Assembly (NCBI RefSeq): GCF_036174265.1
Contig: NZ_CP108055.1
Location: 9,672,001 to 9,736,000, forward strand
Length of the DNA: 64,000 nucleotides
Source of the DNA: Streptomyces sp. NBC_00285
GTDB taxonomy: Bacteria; Actinomycetota; Actinomycetes; Streptomycetales; Streptomycetaceae
Direction of reading: 5' to 3'
Positions 1-7,609 of the stretch are shown one piece after another. The position numbers and the translations under genes are program-made. Position 1 is the stretch's first letter. Each line of letters starts with the position of its first letter. Below the pieces are notes generated by a model. That model ran no database searches. It was not told the origin of the DNA and saw only the letters and a list, made by a program, of their open reading frames with translations.

Positions 1-1
1 C

Positions 2-463
2 GACACCCTGCTGGAGCTCACCGAGGTACGACGGCTGCTGGAACCGCTCGCCACGGCACTGGCCGCGCCCCGGATCTCGGCCGACCAGCTTGCCGAGGTG
101 GGATGGCACCTCGAAGCGATGCGCGCCGCTCATGACGACGTCGAGCGGCTCAACGAGCACGACGCCGCCTTTCACCGCACGGTGATCGCGGCCACCGGCA
201 ACGCCACCCTCGCCACCCTCCTGGAGGGCATCTCCAGCCGTACGGTGCGCGCCCGCATCTGGCGGGGACTGGTCGACGACAACGTCGCCGCCCGCACCGT
301 CGCCGAGCACGAGGCGATCTACCAGGCGCTGGCCGACCGGGACGCCGTACTCGCGCAGGCCGCCGCGCTTTTGCACGTCACCACCACGGAGCGGTGGCTG
401 CGCGAGCACTGGGACCGGGAGGCCAACGCCCTTCCGCAGGATGCCGCCGAGGGCGACCGCTGA
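2..463 (+). CDS. GntR-family regulator, FCD domain (C-terminal part)
   Basis: The frame is open from the left edge, so the N-terminal winged-helix DNA-binding part lies outside the window. What remains is an alpha-helical FCD ligand-binding domain of the FadR subfamily: EVRRLLEPLATALAA, then HDAAFHRTVIAATGN (the family's Asp and His metal/ligand residues), then a final VAEHEAIYQALADRD helix. Such proteins sense small organic acids. It ends 81 bp before the FAH-family gene on the same strand, so it is probably co-transcribed with, and controls, the lar cluster. The GTG at 98 is internal and not a real start. The FCD assignment is secure; the effector is unknown. Confidence 0.85.
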   Translation, partial: DTLLELTEVRRLLEPLATALAAPRISADQLAEVGWHLEAMRAAHDDVERLNEHDAAFHRTVIAATGNATLATLLEGISSRTVRARIWRGLVDDNVAARTVAEHEAIYQALADRDAVLAQAAALLHVTTTERWLREHWDREANALPQDAAEGDR

Positions 464-544
464 CCCTGGGGAGTGCGCCTTCGCCCGCGGGACTCCCTTC
501 CTTTCCCTCCTTGTCCGACCGCTCTGAGCATTCAGGAGTACCCG

Positions 545-1399
545 ATGAAGTTGCTGCGTGTGGGCCCGACGGGCCTGGAGCGCCCCGCCGTCCTGGACGC
601 CGACGGCGGCGCCCACGACCTCACCTCGCTCACCGACGACATCGACGGCGCCTTTCTCGCCGGCGACGGCCTCGAACGGGCCCGGACCGCCCTCGGCGAA
701 GGGCTGCTGCCGCGCATCGGGATCACCGGCAAGCGGATCGGCGCACCCGTCGCCCGCCCCGGCAAGGTCGTCTGCGTCGGCCTCAACTACGTGGACCACG
801 CCGCCGAGACCGGCACCCCGCCGCCCGCGGAGCCGGTGCTCTTCATGAAGGCGTCCAATACCGTGGTCGGCCCGGACGACACCGTGCTGATCCCGCGCAC
901 CAGCACCAAGACGGACTACGAGATCGAACTCGCGGTGGTCATCGGCCGCACCGCCCGCTATCTCGACTCCCCGGACGATGCCGACGGGGTCATCGCCGGC
1001 TACACCGTCGCCGACGACGTCTCCGAGCGCGCCTTCCAGCACGAGCGGGGCGGACAGTGGGACAAGGGCAAGTCCTGCGAGACCTTCAACCCGCTCGGAC
1101 CCTGGCTGGTGACCCCCGACGAGGTGGGGGACCCACAGGGGCTCGCGACACGGCTGTGGGTCAACGGGGAACTGCGCCAGGACGGCCACACCAAGAACAT
1201 GATCTTCGGGGTGCGTCACATCGTCTGGTACTTGAGCCAGTTCATGGTGCTGGACCCCGGCGACGTCATCAACACCGGCACACCCGCAGGCGTCGCCTTC
1301 GGTGCCAACGACTTCCCGTATCTGCGGGCCGGCGACGTGGTCGAGGTGGAGATCGACCGGCTCGGCCGTCAGCGGCACGTCATCGGACAGGCCCGATGA
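545..1399 (+). CDS. Fumarylacetoacetate hydrolase family protein (2,4-diketo-acid hydrolase/ureidoglycolate lyase-like)
   Basis: 284 aa from ATG 545, preceded by AGGAG about 6 nt upstream; the frame stays open further upstream but the family N-terminus MKLLRVG fixes this start. It shows the FAH fold core: KVVCVGLNYVDHAAETG, the acidic metal site in DYEIELAVVIG, GYTVADDVSERAF, GKSCETFNPLGPWLV, and the C-terminal GDVINTGTPAGVAFG. Family members hydrolyse C-C bonds of diketo acids or act as isomerases/decarboxylases. This subtype resembles the 2,4-diketo-3-deoxy-L-fuconate hydrolases, often misannotated as ureidoglycolate lyase. Its stop overlaps the ATG of the amidohydrolase remnant (ATGA). Its position at the head of the lar operon suggests it processes a product related to the LarA substrate. 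The exact substrate is inferred, not visible. Confidence 0.85.
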   Translation: MKLLRVGPTGLERPAVLDADGGAHDLTSLTDDIDGAFLAGDGLERARTALGEGLLPRIGITGKRIGAPVARPGKVVCVGLNYVDHAAETGTPPPAEPVLFMKASNTVVGPDDTVLIPRTSTKTDYEIELAVVIGRTARYLDSPDDADGVIAGYTVADDVSERAFQHERGGQWDKGKSCETFNPLGPWLVTPDEVGDPQGLATRLWVNGELRQDGHTKNMIFGVRHIVWYLSQFMVLDPGDVINTGTPAGVAFGANDFPYLRAGDVVEVEIDRLGRQRHVIGQAR

Positions 1400-1589
1400 C
1401 CTCCTCCGGCCTGCCCCGGTACGCAGAGAGGGTCCCGTTCGGCAGCTCCGGCGTCACCGTGAGCTGTCCTACCCCGAGGTCGTGCGCACCGCCGAGGAGC
1501 TGACCTCCGCGCTCGGCGACGCCGAACGCGCCGAGGTCCTCGGCGGCACGGCGGCCCGCACCTACCGACTGCAGAAGGACACACCGTGA
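1396..1589 (+). pseudogene. Amidohydrolase (TIM-barrel lactonase-like) remnant
   Basis: An ATG at 1396 overlaps the FAH stop and reads RYAERVPFGSSG, like the strand-8 region of amidohydrolase-2 proteins (RVLFGS). The reading frame must then shift near 1450 to give ELSYPEVVRTAEEL and AERAEVLGGTAARTYRL, a typical amidohydrolase C-terminus, ending at the TGA at 1587-1589. That TGA overlaps the larA GTG. A normal gene would be about 850-900 bp, so most of the barrel is missing and the two ends are out of frame. The conserved overlapping junctions show that it once sat in the operon between FAH and larA. It cannot make an enzyme now. The family call rests on the short C-terminal motif. Confidence 0.6.
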
Positions 1590-2866
1590 AAGTACGTCTG
1601 GCCTACGGGCGGTCCGGGCTGGACATCGACGTGGACCCGAGAACGGCGACCGTCGTCGAACCCGTCCACCACGAGGCCGCCGCAGATCAGAGAGCCGCAC
1701 TGCGCGCGGCCCTGCGCACCCCGGTCGCCGGGCCGCCCCTGCGCCGGCGGGTACGGCCGGGACAGACCGTGGCGATCTCGGCCTGCGACGGCACCCGGCC
1801 CCAGCCACGTCACCTGATGATCCCGGCCGTCCTCGACGAACTCGACGGCATCGTCCGCCCCGAGGACGTCGTCATCCTCATCGCCACCGGCACCCACCGC
1901 GGCAACAGCGAGAGCGAACTGCGCCAGATGTTCGGCGACGAGATCGTCGACGGCGTACGCATCGTCAACCACGACTCCCGCGACCCCGGCCAGCTGACCT
2001 GGATGGGGACGTACGGCGACGGCGTACCGGTGTGGTTGAACCGGGAGTGGGTCGAGGCGGACGTCAGGATCACCACCGGATTCGTCGAGCCGCACTTCTT
2101 CGCGGGCTTCTCGGGCGGCCCCAAACTCGTCGCCCCCGGCCTCGCCGCGCTGGAGACCGTGCTGGTCCTGCACGACGCGGCCCGCATCGGCGACCCACGC
2201 GCCACCTGGGGCGTCATCCACGGCAACCCGGTCCACGACGATGTACGCGCCATCGCCGCGGCCACCGGCGTGACCTTCTCCCTCGACGTGGTGCTCAACC
2301 GCGACAAGGACATCGTGGCCGCCTTCGGCGGCGATCTCCTGCCGATGCACGAGGCCGCCGCCGCGACGGCCAGACGCATGGCGATGCGACCGGTCGAGGC
2401 GCCGTTCGACGTCGTCGTCACCACCAACTCCGGCTTCCCGCTGGACCAGAACCTCTACCAGGCCGTCAAGGGCATGTCCGCCGCATACCAGGTGGTCCGG
2501 CCCGGCGGGACCATCATCTGCGCGGCCGAGTGCCATGACGGATTCCCCGACCACGGCTCCTACCGCGAAGTGCTCGCCTCCGCCGCCTCGCCACAGGCAC
2601 TCTTCGACGACATCAGCGCCCGCACCGAGACCGTGCCCGACCAGTGGCAGGTGCAGATCCAGGCGCGCATCCAGTCGAACAGCCGGGTCATCATGCGCAC
2701 CGGATTCCTCAGCGACGCCGACCTCGCGACCGCCCATCTGGAGCAGACGCGGGACATCTCGGCGACCGTGGCCGAGGCACTGGCCACCGCGGGACCCGGA
2801 GCGCGGGTGTGCGTCCTGCCCGAGGGTCCCCAGACCATCCCGTACATCGAAGGGGCCCGGCCATGA
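1586..2866 (+). CDS. larA: LarA-type nickel-pincer 2-hydroxyacid racemase/epimerase
   Basis: 426 aa, GTG start overlapping the upstream remnant's stop. LarA uses a nickel pincer nucleotide (NPN) to racemise or epimerise alpha-hydroxy acids by hydride transfer. Visible motifs are SACDGTRP (residues 66-72), ATGTHRG, GFVEPHFFAGFSGGPKLV and a late SGFPLDQNLYQAVKG. Compared with Lactiplantibacillus plantarum LarA, the catalytic His108/His174 and the cofactor-binding Lys184/His200 correspond at a constant offset to H104, H170, K180 and H196. The enzyme therefore looks active and NPN-dependent. LarA homologues act on lactate, malate, phenyllactate, aldonates and others; the FAH and amidohydrolase context argues for a sugar acid here. 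The larB ATG overlaps its stop. Confidence 0.93.
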   Translation: MKVRLAYGRSGLDIDVDPRTATVVEPVHHEAAADQRAALRAALRTPVAGPPLRRRVRPGQTVAISACDGTRPQPRHLMIPAVLDELDGIVRPEDVVILIATGTHRGNSESELRQMFGDEIVDGVRIVNHDSRDPGQLTWMGTYGDGVPVWLNREWVEADVRITTGFVEPHFFAGFSGGPKLVAPGLAALETVLVLHDAARIGDPRATWGVIHGNPVHDDVRAIAAATGVTFSLDVVLNRDKDIVAAFGGDLLPMHEAAAATARRMAMRPVEAPFDVVVTTNSGFPLDQNLYQAVKGMSAAYQVVRPGGTIICAAECHDGFPDHGSYREVLASAASPQALFDDISARTETVPDQWQVQIQARIQSNSRVIMRTGFLSDADLATAHLEQTRDISATVAEALATAGPGARVCVLPEGPQTIPYIEGARP

Positions 2867-3537
2867 ACGACGTGCTGAACCTCGGCTTCGCCCGCCTCGA
2901 CCTGGCCCGCGAGGCACGGCAGGGACTCCCCGAGGTCGTCTACGGGCCCGGCAAGACGGTGGACCAGATCGTCGGCATCGTCACCGGACTGCTGGAGCAC
3001 AACACCGGACCGGTCCTCGTCACGCGCATCGAGGCGGACGCCGCCGAGGCCGTCCTGGCACACGTCGACGAGGGCGGTTACGACGCCGAGGCCAGGCTGC
3101 TGCTGTGGCGGCCGGCCATCACCGGGGACTTCGCCGTCACGGTCGCCGCCGCCGGTACGTCCGACCGTCCGGTCGCCGCCGAGGCCGTCGCGGTGGCCTC
3201 GGCGGTCGGACTGGACACCACGGCCGTCCACGACGTCGGCGTGGCCGGCCTCGACCGGATCCTCCAGGTACGCGGCCGACTCCGGTCCGCCGACGCGGTG
3301 ATCGTCGTGGCCGGTATGGAAGGCGCCCTCGCGAGCGTCGTCGGCGGACTGGTCCGCGCACCGGTCGTCGCGGTACCCGTCTCCACCGGATACGGAGCCT
3401 CCCTGGAGGGCGTCACCGCGCTGCTCGCCATGCACGCCTCCTGCGCCGCCGGAGTGACCGTGGTCAACATCGACTCCGGCTTCTCGGCCGCCATGGCGGT
3501 CCACCGCATCGCCCAGATCCGGGGAGCCGCCCGGTGA
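2863..3537 (+). CDS. larB: LarB, nicotinic acid adenine dinucleotide carboxylase/hydrolase
   Basis: 224 aa; ATG 2863 overlaps the larA stop (ATGA). LarB carboxylates the pyridinium ring of nicotinic acid adenine dinucleotide and cleaves the phosphoanhydride, the first step of nickel-pincer cofactor synthesis. It resembles PurE: GLPEVVYGPGKT near residue 23, then the PurE-like core AAAGTSDRPVAAEAV, VHDVGVAGLDRI, VVAGMEGALASVVGGL and VPVSTGYGASLEG. Length and motif order match the family. It lies between larA and larC with translational coupling on both sides, as expected for a dedicated cofactor operon. Confidence 0.93.
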   Translation: MNDVLNLGFARLDLAREARQGLPEVVYGPGKTVDQIVGIVTGLLEHNTGPVLVTRIEADAAEAVLAHVDEGGYDAEARLLLWRPAITGDFAVTVAAAGTSDRPVAAEAVAVASAVGLDTTAVHDVGVAGLDRILQVRGRLRSADAVIVVAGMEGALASVVGGLVRAPVVAVPVSTGYGASLEGVTALLAMHASCAAGVTVVNIDSGFSAAMAVHRIAQIRGAAR

Positions 3538-4712
3538 TCTGCTGGATCAACCCCTTCACCGGACTGGCCGGGGACATGCTGCTGGCCGCGCTCATCGACG
3601 CCGGGGCTCCCCTCGACGCGATCCGGGCGGCGATCACCGCCACCGGTCTGACCGGCTGGGACCTGACCGCCGAGCGCGTCACCGACCACGGGCTGACCGC
3701 CACCCGGGTCCACGTGCACGTCACCGACACCCGCGCCGAGCGACAGGCCGCCGAGGTGATCGAACTGGCCTCCCGGGCCGTCCCCGAACCCGTGGCGGCC
3801 CTCGCGGTCACGGCCGTGCGCGCGGTGGCCGAAGTGGAGGGCCGCCTGCACGGCACCGACCCGGCCACCGTCCACCTGCACGAACTGGGCGGCCACGACA
3901 CCCTGGTCGACATCGTCGGCACCGCCGCCGCTCTGCACGCACTCGGCGTCACCCAGGTCGTCAGCTCCCCCCTGCCCCTGGGCCGGGGACGCATCGACGC
4001 GGCCCACGGCGTCCTGCCCTGCCCTGCTCCGGCCACCCTCGCTCTGCTGGCCGGAGCGGCGGTCACCGGCAGTGAGCTGCCCGGCGAGACGGTGACACCG
4101 ACCGGCGCCGCGCTGCTGCGCGCCTGCGGTGCCACGTACGACCCGCCGCCGGTCATGACCCTCGGCCCCACCGGCTACGGCGCCGGTACCCGCAGGCTCC
4201 CCGACCGCCCCAACGTCATCTCCGTCACCCTCGGCCGCCCCTCGAAGGCCGAACGGACAGAGGAGGTCGTCGTCCTGGAGACCAACCTCGACGACGTCAC
4301 CGGCGAAGTCCTCGGCCACACCATCGCCCGGGCGATGCAGTCCGGGGCCCTCGACGCCTGGGCCACACCTGCCGTGATGAAGAAGGGCCGGCCCGCCCAG
4401 ATCCTGCATGTGCTGACCACTCCGCATCAGGAACAACGGCTGCGAGACCTCGTCCTGGCCGAGACCGGCACCCTCGGAGTCCGCCGCGTGGCCGCCACCC
4501 GCACCACGTCGCCCCGCAGCTTCGAGACCGTCGATGTCGACGGACATCAAGTGCGCATCAAACACGGCCCCCACGGTTCCAAGCCCGAGCACGACGACGT
4601 CGTGGCCGCCGCCACCAGGCTGGGCCTGCCCCTGCGAGCCGTCACCGCCCGCGCCCTGCGCCTGACCGGCGACCGAGGCCCCGTCCAGCAGGAGCAGGAG
4701 GAAGACGGATGA
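3534..4712 (+). CDS. larC: LarC, CTP-dependent nickel insertase, single uninterrupted ORF
   Basis: 392 aa from GTG 3534 (GTGA overlap with larB). LarC inserts nickel into the dithio-dicarboxylated pyridinium mononucleotide in a CTP-dependent cyclometallation. The N-terminal part carries CWINPFTGLAGDMLLAALID and the His-rich VHLHELGGHDTLVDIVG. The second half has VLETNLDDVTGEVLGH and AVMKKGRPAQILHVL, typical of the LarC2 part. In L. plantarum larC is split into larC1/larC2 and joined by programmed frameshifting; here both parts are in one frame with no slip site needed. Nickel ligands are not assigned individually. The gene is coupled to larE by ATGA at 4709-4712. Confidence 0.92.
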   Translation: MICWINPFTGLAGDMLLAALIDAGAPLDAIRAAITATGLTGWDLTAERVTDHGLTATRVHVHVTDTRAERQAAEVIELASRAVPEPVAALAVTAVRAVAEVEGRLHGTDPATVHLHELGGHDTLVDIVGTAAALHALGVTQVVSSPLPLGRGRIDAAHGVLPCPAPATLALLAGAAVTGSELPGETVTPTGAALLRACGATYDPPPVMTLGPTGYGAGTRRLPDRPNVISVTLGRPSKAERTEEVVVLETNLDDVTGEVLGHTIARAMQSGALDAWATPAVMKKGRPAQILHVLTTPHQEQRLRDLVLAETGTLGVRRVAATRTTSPRSFETVDVDGHQVRIKHGPHGSKPEHDDVVAAATRLGLPLRAVTARALRLTGDRGPVQQEQEEDG

Positions 4713-5527
4713 GTCAACAGAGCCCGGAACAGCGCCTGCTGGACCGTATGCGAGCCATCGGCCCGCTCGCCGTGGCCTATTCGGGGGGCGTGGACTCCGC
4801 CCTCGTCCTCGCCGCGGCCGTACGAGCTCTGGGTGCGGACCGGGTGCTCGCCGTCACCGCCGTGTCGGAGAGCCTCGCCGACGGCGAACTCGACCGCGCA
4901 CGCCTTCTCGCCGACGGACTGGGAGTCACCCATCTGACGCCGCGCACCAGCGAACTCGCCAGCCTCGGCTACCGGGCCAACGGCCCCGACCGCTGCTACT
5001 TCTGCAAGTCGACGGTCCTGGACACCATCGCCGTGCTGGCCCGCGACCACGGCTTCGACCAGGTGGCCACCGGAACCAATGCGGACGACGCCCGCGACCC
5101 CCACCGACCGGGCATCCGGGCGGGCCGGGAGCGCGCGATCCACACCCCGCTCCTCGACACCGGCCTGGACAAGACGGCCGTACGCCGGCTCAGCAGGTCC
5201 TGGGCGCTGCCGACCTGGAGCAAACCGGCGACCCCCTGCCTGGCCAGCCGGATCCGCTACGGCGTCGAGGTCACCCCGCACCGTCTGGCCCGCGTCGACC
5301 GTGCCGAGGTCGCCGTACGCGCGCTCCTGGCCAACGTCGGCCTGAACGTGAGTGACCTCCGGGTCCGCGACCTGGGCGACGCGGTCCGCGTCGAAGTCGA
5401 CGCCTCGATCGTCGACAGGGTCACGCAGCTCCCTGAGATGGCCCGAGCGCTCGCCGACGCAGGCTTCGCCGAACTGCCCTACGTTGTCGAGGCGTTCCGC
5501 TCAGGACGGCTCAACTCCGAGATGTAG
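4709..5527 (+). CDS. larE: LarE, PP-loop sulfur transferase of nickel-pincer cofactor synthesis
   Basis: 272 aa; ATG 4709 overlaps the larC stop and is preceded by GGAG. LarE adenylates the pyridinium dicarboxylate and converts both carboxylates to thiocarboxylates. The ATP PP-loop is AVAYSGGVDS (residues 21-30). Three cysteines stand out: C96 and C99 in DRCYFCKS, and C177 in KPATPCLASR. C177 corresponds to the sacrificial Cys176 of the L. plantarum enzyme. The extra CxxC pair is the arrangement reported for LarE homologues that hold a [4Fe-4S] cluster and act catalytically, so this one is probably of that kind (inference). It is the last gene of the operon; I see no clear terminator after it. 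Confidence 0.92.
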   Translation: MSQQSPEQRLLDRMRAIGPLAVAYSGGVDSALVLAAAVRALGADRVLAVTAVSESLADGELDRARLLADGLGVTHLTPRTSELASLGYRANGPDRCYFCKSTVLDTIAVLARDHGFDQVATGTNADDARDPHRPGIRAGRERAIHTPLLDTGLDKTAVRRLSRSWALPTWSKPATPCLASRIRYGVEVTPHRLARVDRAEVAVRALLANVGLNVSDLRVRDLGDAVRVEVDASIVDRVTQLPEMARALADAGFAELPYVVEAFRSGRLNSEM

Positions 5528-5928
5528 CCCGGACGGTGCCGGGCGGCGAGGCCCGCGTCGACCGCCCAACTGGCCTCGTTGTTCTGAGAGCTGAAGACGA
5601 CGTCCGGCCAGCCACCTGGGCGAGGCACAGGCGACCAGTATTGCCGGGAGGGCGGCGGACAGCTGAAACCCTGCCGCTGCGAAGAAATGAGCCGCCTTAT
5701 ATCTGGACAAGTCATGGGTATGCATCGCTTCATTGGGGCAACCTCCAGCGATCGTGTGGGCATATTCGCGCGTTTCGTGCCCATAGATTGCTCTCTGGCG
5801 CGCCGATGGCCTGGCTTTGCCTGTCAAGGCTGACATTGATGAGTACGACTTATCGTGTGCTGAGGTACGATGACTGCGGCTTCACAGCGGTCCACCGCTT
5901 TCGACGCAGTCACCCGGAGGCAGCACAG
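5528..5928. other. Intergenic region, larE to GntR regulator
   Basis: About 400 bp with no ORF of normal composition and no recognised RNA. The last 80 bp are less GC-rich, with two GTACGA-type hexamers around 5847 and 5866, and probably hold the promoter of the downstream regulator. No defined operator is claimed. Confidence 0.4.
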
Positions 5929-6732
5929 ATGGAGAACACGCCCGCGCCTGAAGCGGCCCTGCCTGCGCAGGCTCCTCCGGCCACGGCCGCGACTGCGCAG
6001 GCCAACGGCAAGGAAGAGCGGCGTGACTACCGGCCCGGGTACGAGATCGTGGCGGAGCGAATCATCGAGTTCATCGCTGAGTCGCGGCTGGAGCCGGGCG
6101 ACCGGATGCCCACGGAGAACGATCTGGCCCAGCGGCTCGACACCAGCCGAGCAGTGGTGCGCGAAGCCGTGAAGATCCTCTCGGCACTGGGCCGCGTCCG
6201 GGCCCACAAGGGGCGCGGACTGTTCGTCGCGGACGACGAGGGCATGCTCATCACCAGTCGATGGGGCGGATTCTTCCGGCCCGTGGACCTCGATCACGTC
6301 CTCATGCTGTTCGAGTTCCGCAGGGTTCAGGAGGTTGCCGCGAGCAGCCTGGCGGCCACGCGGGCCACGCCCGCCGAACTGCGCACCGTCGAAGTCGCCA
6401 TGCAGCAGTGCCGGCACGGGTTCACCCACGGTCAGGTCGAGGAGTTCAACCAGGGGGACGAGGACTTCCACATGGCGGTGGCCGCGGCCTCGCACAACGC
6501 CTTCCTCGTCAGCGCGGTGCGCGACGCGCGTCGTCTGCAGCGACAGTCCAGCGCGATCGGCATTCACGACACGTTCAGCGACCACACCGAGGCGGCGGTC
6601 GAGGAACACGAGGCGATCTACCGTGCCATCCGCGACGGCCGCCCCGACGAGGCGGGCAAGGCCACGGCGGTACACCTGGACAGGACGCTGGAGGACTACC
6701 GGCGGGAGATCCAGCGACGGCTGTTCGGCTAG
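5929..6732 (+). CDS. GntR/FadR-family transcriptional regulator (FCD)
   Basis: 267 aa from ATG 5929, with CGGAGG about 9 nt upstream; the open frame reaches further 5' but the Ala/Pro-rich leader starting MENTPAPEAAL is the sensible start. The winged helix is at about residues 32-95 (VAERIIEFIAESRLEPGDRM, RAVVREAVKILSALG, HKGRGLFV). The FCD domain follows (LFEFRRVQEVAASSL, DEDFHMAVAAASHN, EEHEAIYRAIRDG). Family members repress nearby catabolic genes and are released by small acids. It sits 400 bp downstream of larE on the same strand, so the lar operon is bracketed by two FCD regulators. Whether it controls lar is inference. Confidence 0.88.
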   Translation: MENTPAPEAALPAQAPPATAATAQANGKEERRDYRPGYEIVAERIIEFIAESRLEPGDRMPTENDLAQRLDTSRAVVREAVKILSALGRVRAHKGRGLFVADDEGMLITSRWGGFFRPVDLDHVLMLFEFRRVQEVAASSLAATRATPAELRTVEVAMQQCRHGFTHGQVEEFNQGDEDFHMAVAAASHNAFLVSAVRDARRLQRQSSAIGIHDTFSDHTEAAVEEHEAIYRAIRDGRPDEAGKATAVHLDRTLEDYRREIQRRLFG

Positions 6733-6775
6733 GGCCGCCTGCTGGGTGCCGCGTGGCTCGGGGGCGATGGTCCGC

Positions 6776-6811
6776 GAAGCCGAAGCCGAAGCTGAAGCCG
6801 AAGCCGAAGCG
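6776..6811. repeat. Hexanucleotide tandem repeat (GAAGCC)6
   Basis: Six consecutive GAAGCN units (four perfect GAAGCC, one GAAGCT, one GAAGCG) fill the gap between the converging GntR regulator and methyltransferase genes. No stem-loop terminator is evident there. Confidence 0.8.
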
Positions 6812-6825
6812 GTTGCGGGCGGCGG

Positions 6826-7596
6826 TCAGGGGCGGAGCGCGGTGACCAGCCAGGCGCGGGAGCCGAACCACACGCCGTCGCCCGTGTCGTGCGCGTCGAG
6901 CGTCACGCGCAGCCGGCCGAGTGCGCGCTCGACGGACGCGGCATCGAGATCGGCGATCAGCTCCTTCGCCATGCGCAGCTGCAGCACGGCAGCACATGCG
7001 CGTTCGGCGTCCGGCCCGTAACGGACGGGCTCGCGCACGTCGACGACGTCCACGGCCGTGAAGCCGGCCGCGGTCAGGACATCGCTGACGACATGCGGAT
7101 CGGCCAGCGTGAAGGGGTCGCCCGAGACCGGGGCCGGCACCGTTGGCGCGTGGTCACCGGAGAGCGCCTCCCGCACGGCGACATGCCACTCCTGGCGGTC
7201 GGCGGCCTGCCAGACAAGTTGCACGAAGCGCGCACCCGGACGCAGGGCTCGCCCGATGTTGGCGAACGCGGCGACCGGATCGGAGAAGAACATCGTGCCG
7301 AACCGGCTGATGCCGAGACTGAAGTAATCCGGCCGGAAGCCATGGCCCTGAGCATCGGCTTGCACGAAGCCGACATTGCGGATCCCCTCCGCCTCGGCCA
7401 GCGCACGGGCCCGCGCCAGCATCGGCCGCGAGACGTCGATGCCGAGTGCGCTGCCCGGCGACGCGTCCCGGGCCGCGTCCCGGGTGGCCCGGCCGGTGCC
7501 GCAGCCGATGTCGAGGACCCGAGCGCCGGGACGGACACCGAGGGACTCCGACAGCCGCTGGTGGTACCGGGCGAGCTCCGAGTCGTAGTCGAACAA
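6826..7596 (-). CDS. Class I SAM-dependent methyltransferase
   Basis: 256 aa. I choose TTG 7596 because AGGAGGAGGT sits just upstream and the protein then begins LFDYDSELARYHQ, normal for the family; GTG 7629 would overlap the previous gene by 20 bp. The Rossmann fold shows motif I VLDIGCGTGRATR, acidic post-I LGIDVSRPML, and FVQADAQ. It resembles UbiE/type-11 methyltransferases. The acceptor cannot be told from sequence. It is third in an operon with an LLM oxidoreductase and an alpha/beta hydrolase, so it may modify the same small molecule. Confidence 0.85.
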   Translation of the reverse strand: MFDYDSELARYHQRLSESLGVRPGARVLDIGCGTGRATRDAARDASPGSALGIDVSRPMLARARALAEAEGIRNVGFVQADAQGHGFRPDYFSLGISRFGTMFFSDPVAAFANIGRALRPGARFVQLVWQAADRQEWHVAVREALSGDHAPTVPAPVSGDPFTLADPHVVSDVLTAAGFTAVDVVDVREPVRYGPDAERACAAVLQLRMAKELIADLDAASVERALGRLRVTLDAHDTGDGVWFGSRAWLVTALRP

Positions 7597-7609
7597 CGCG
7601 ACCTCCTCC

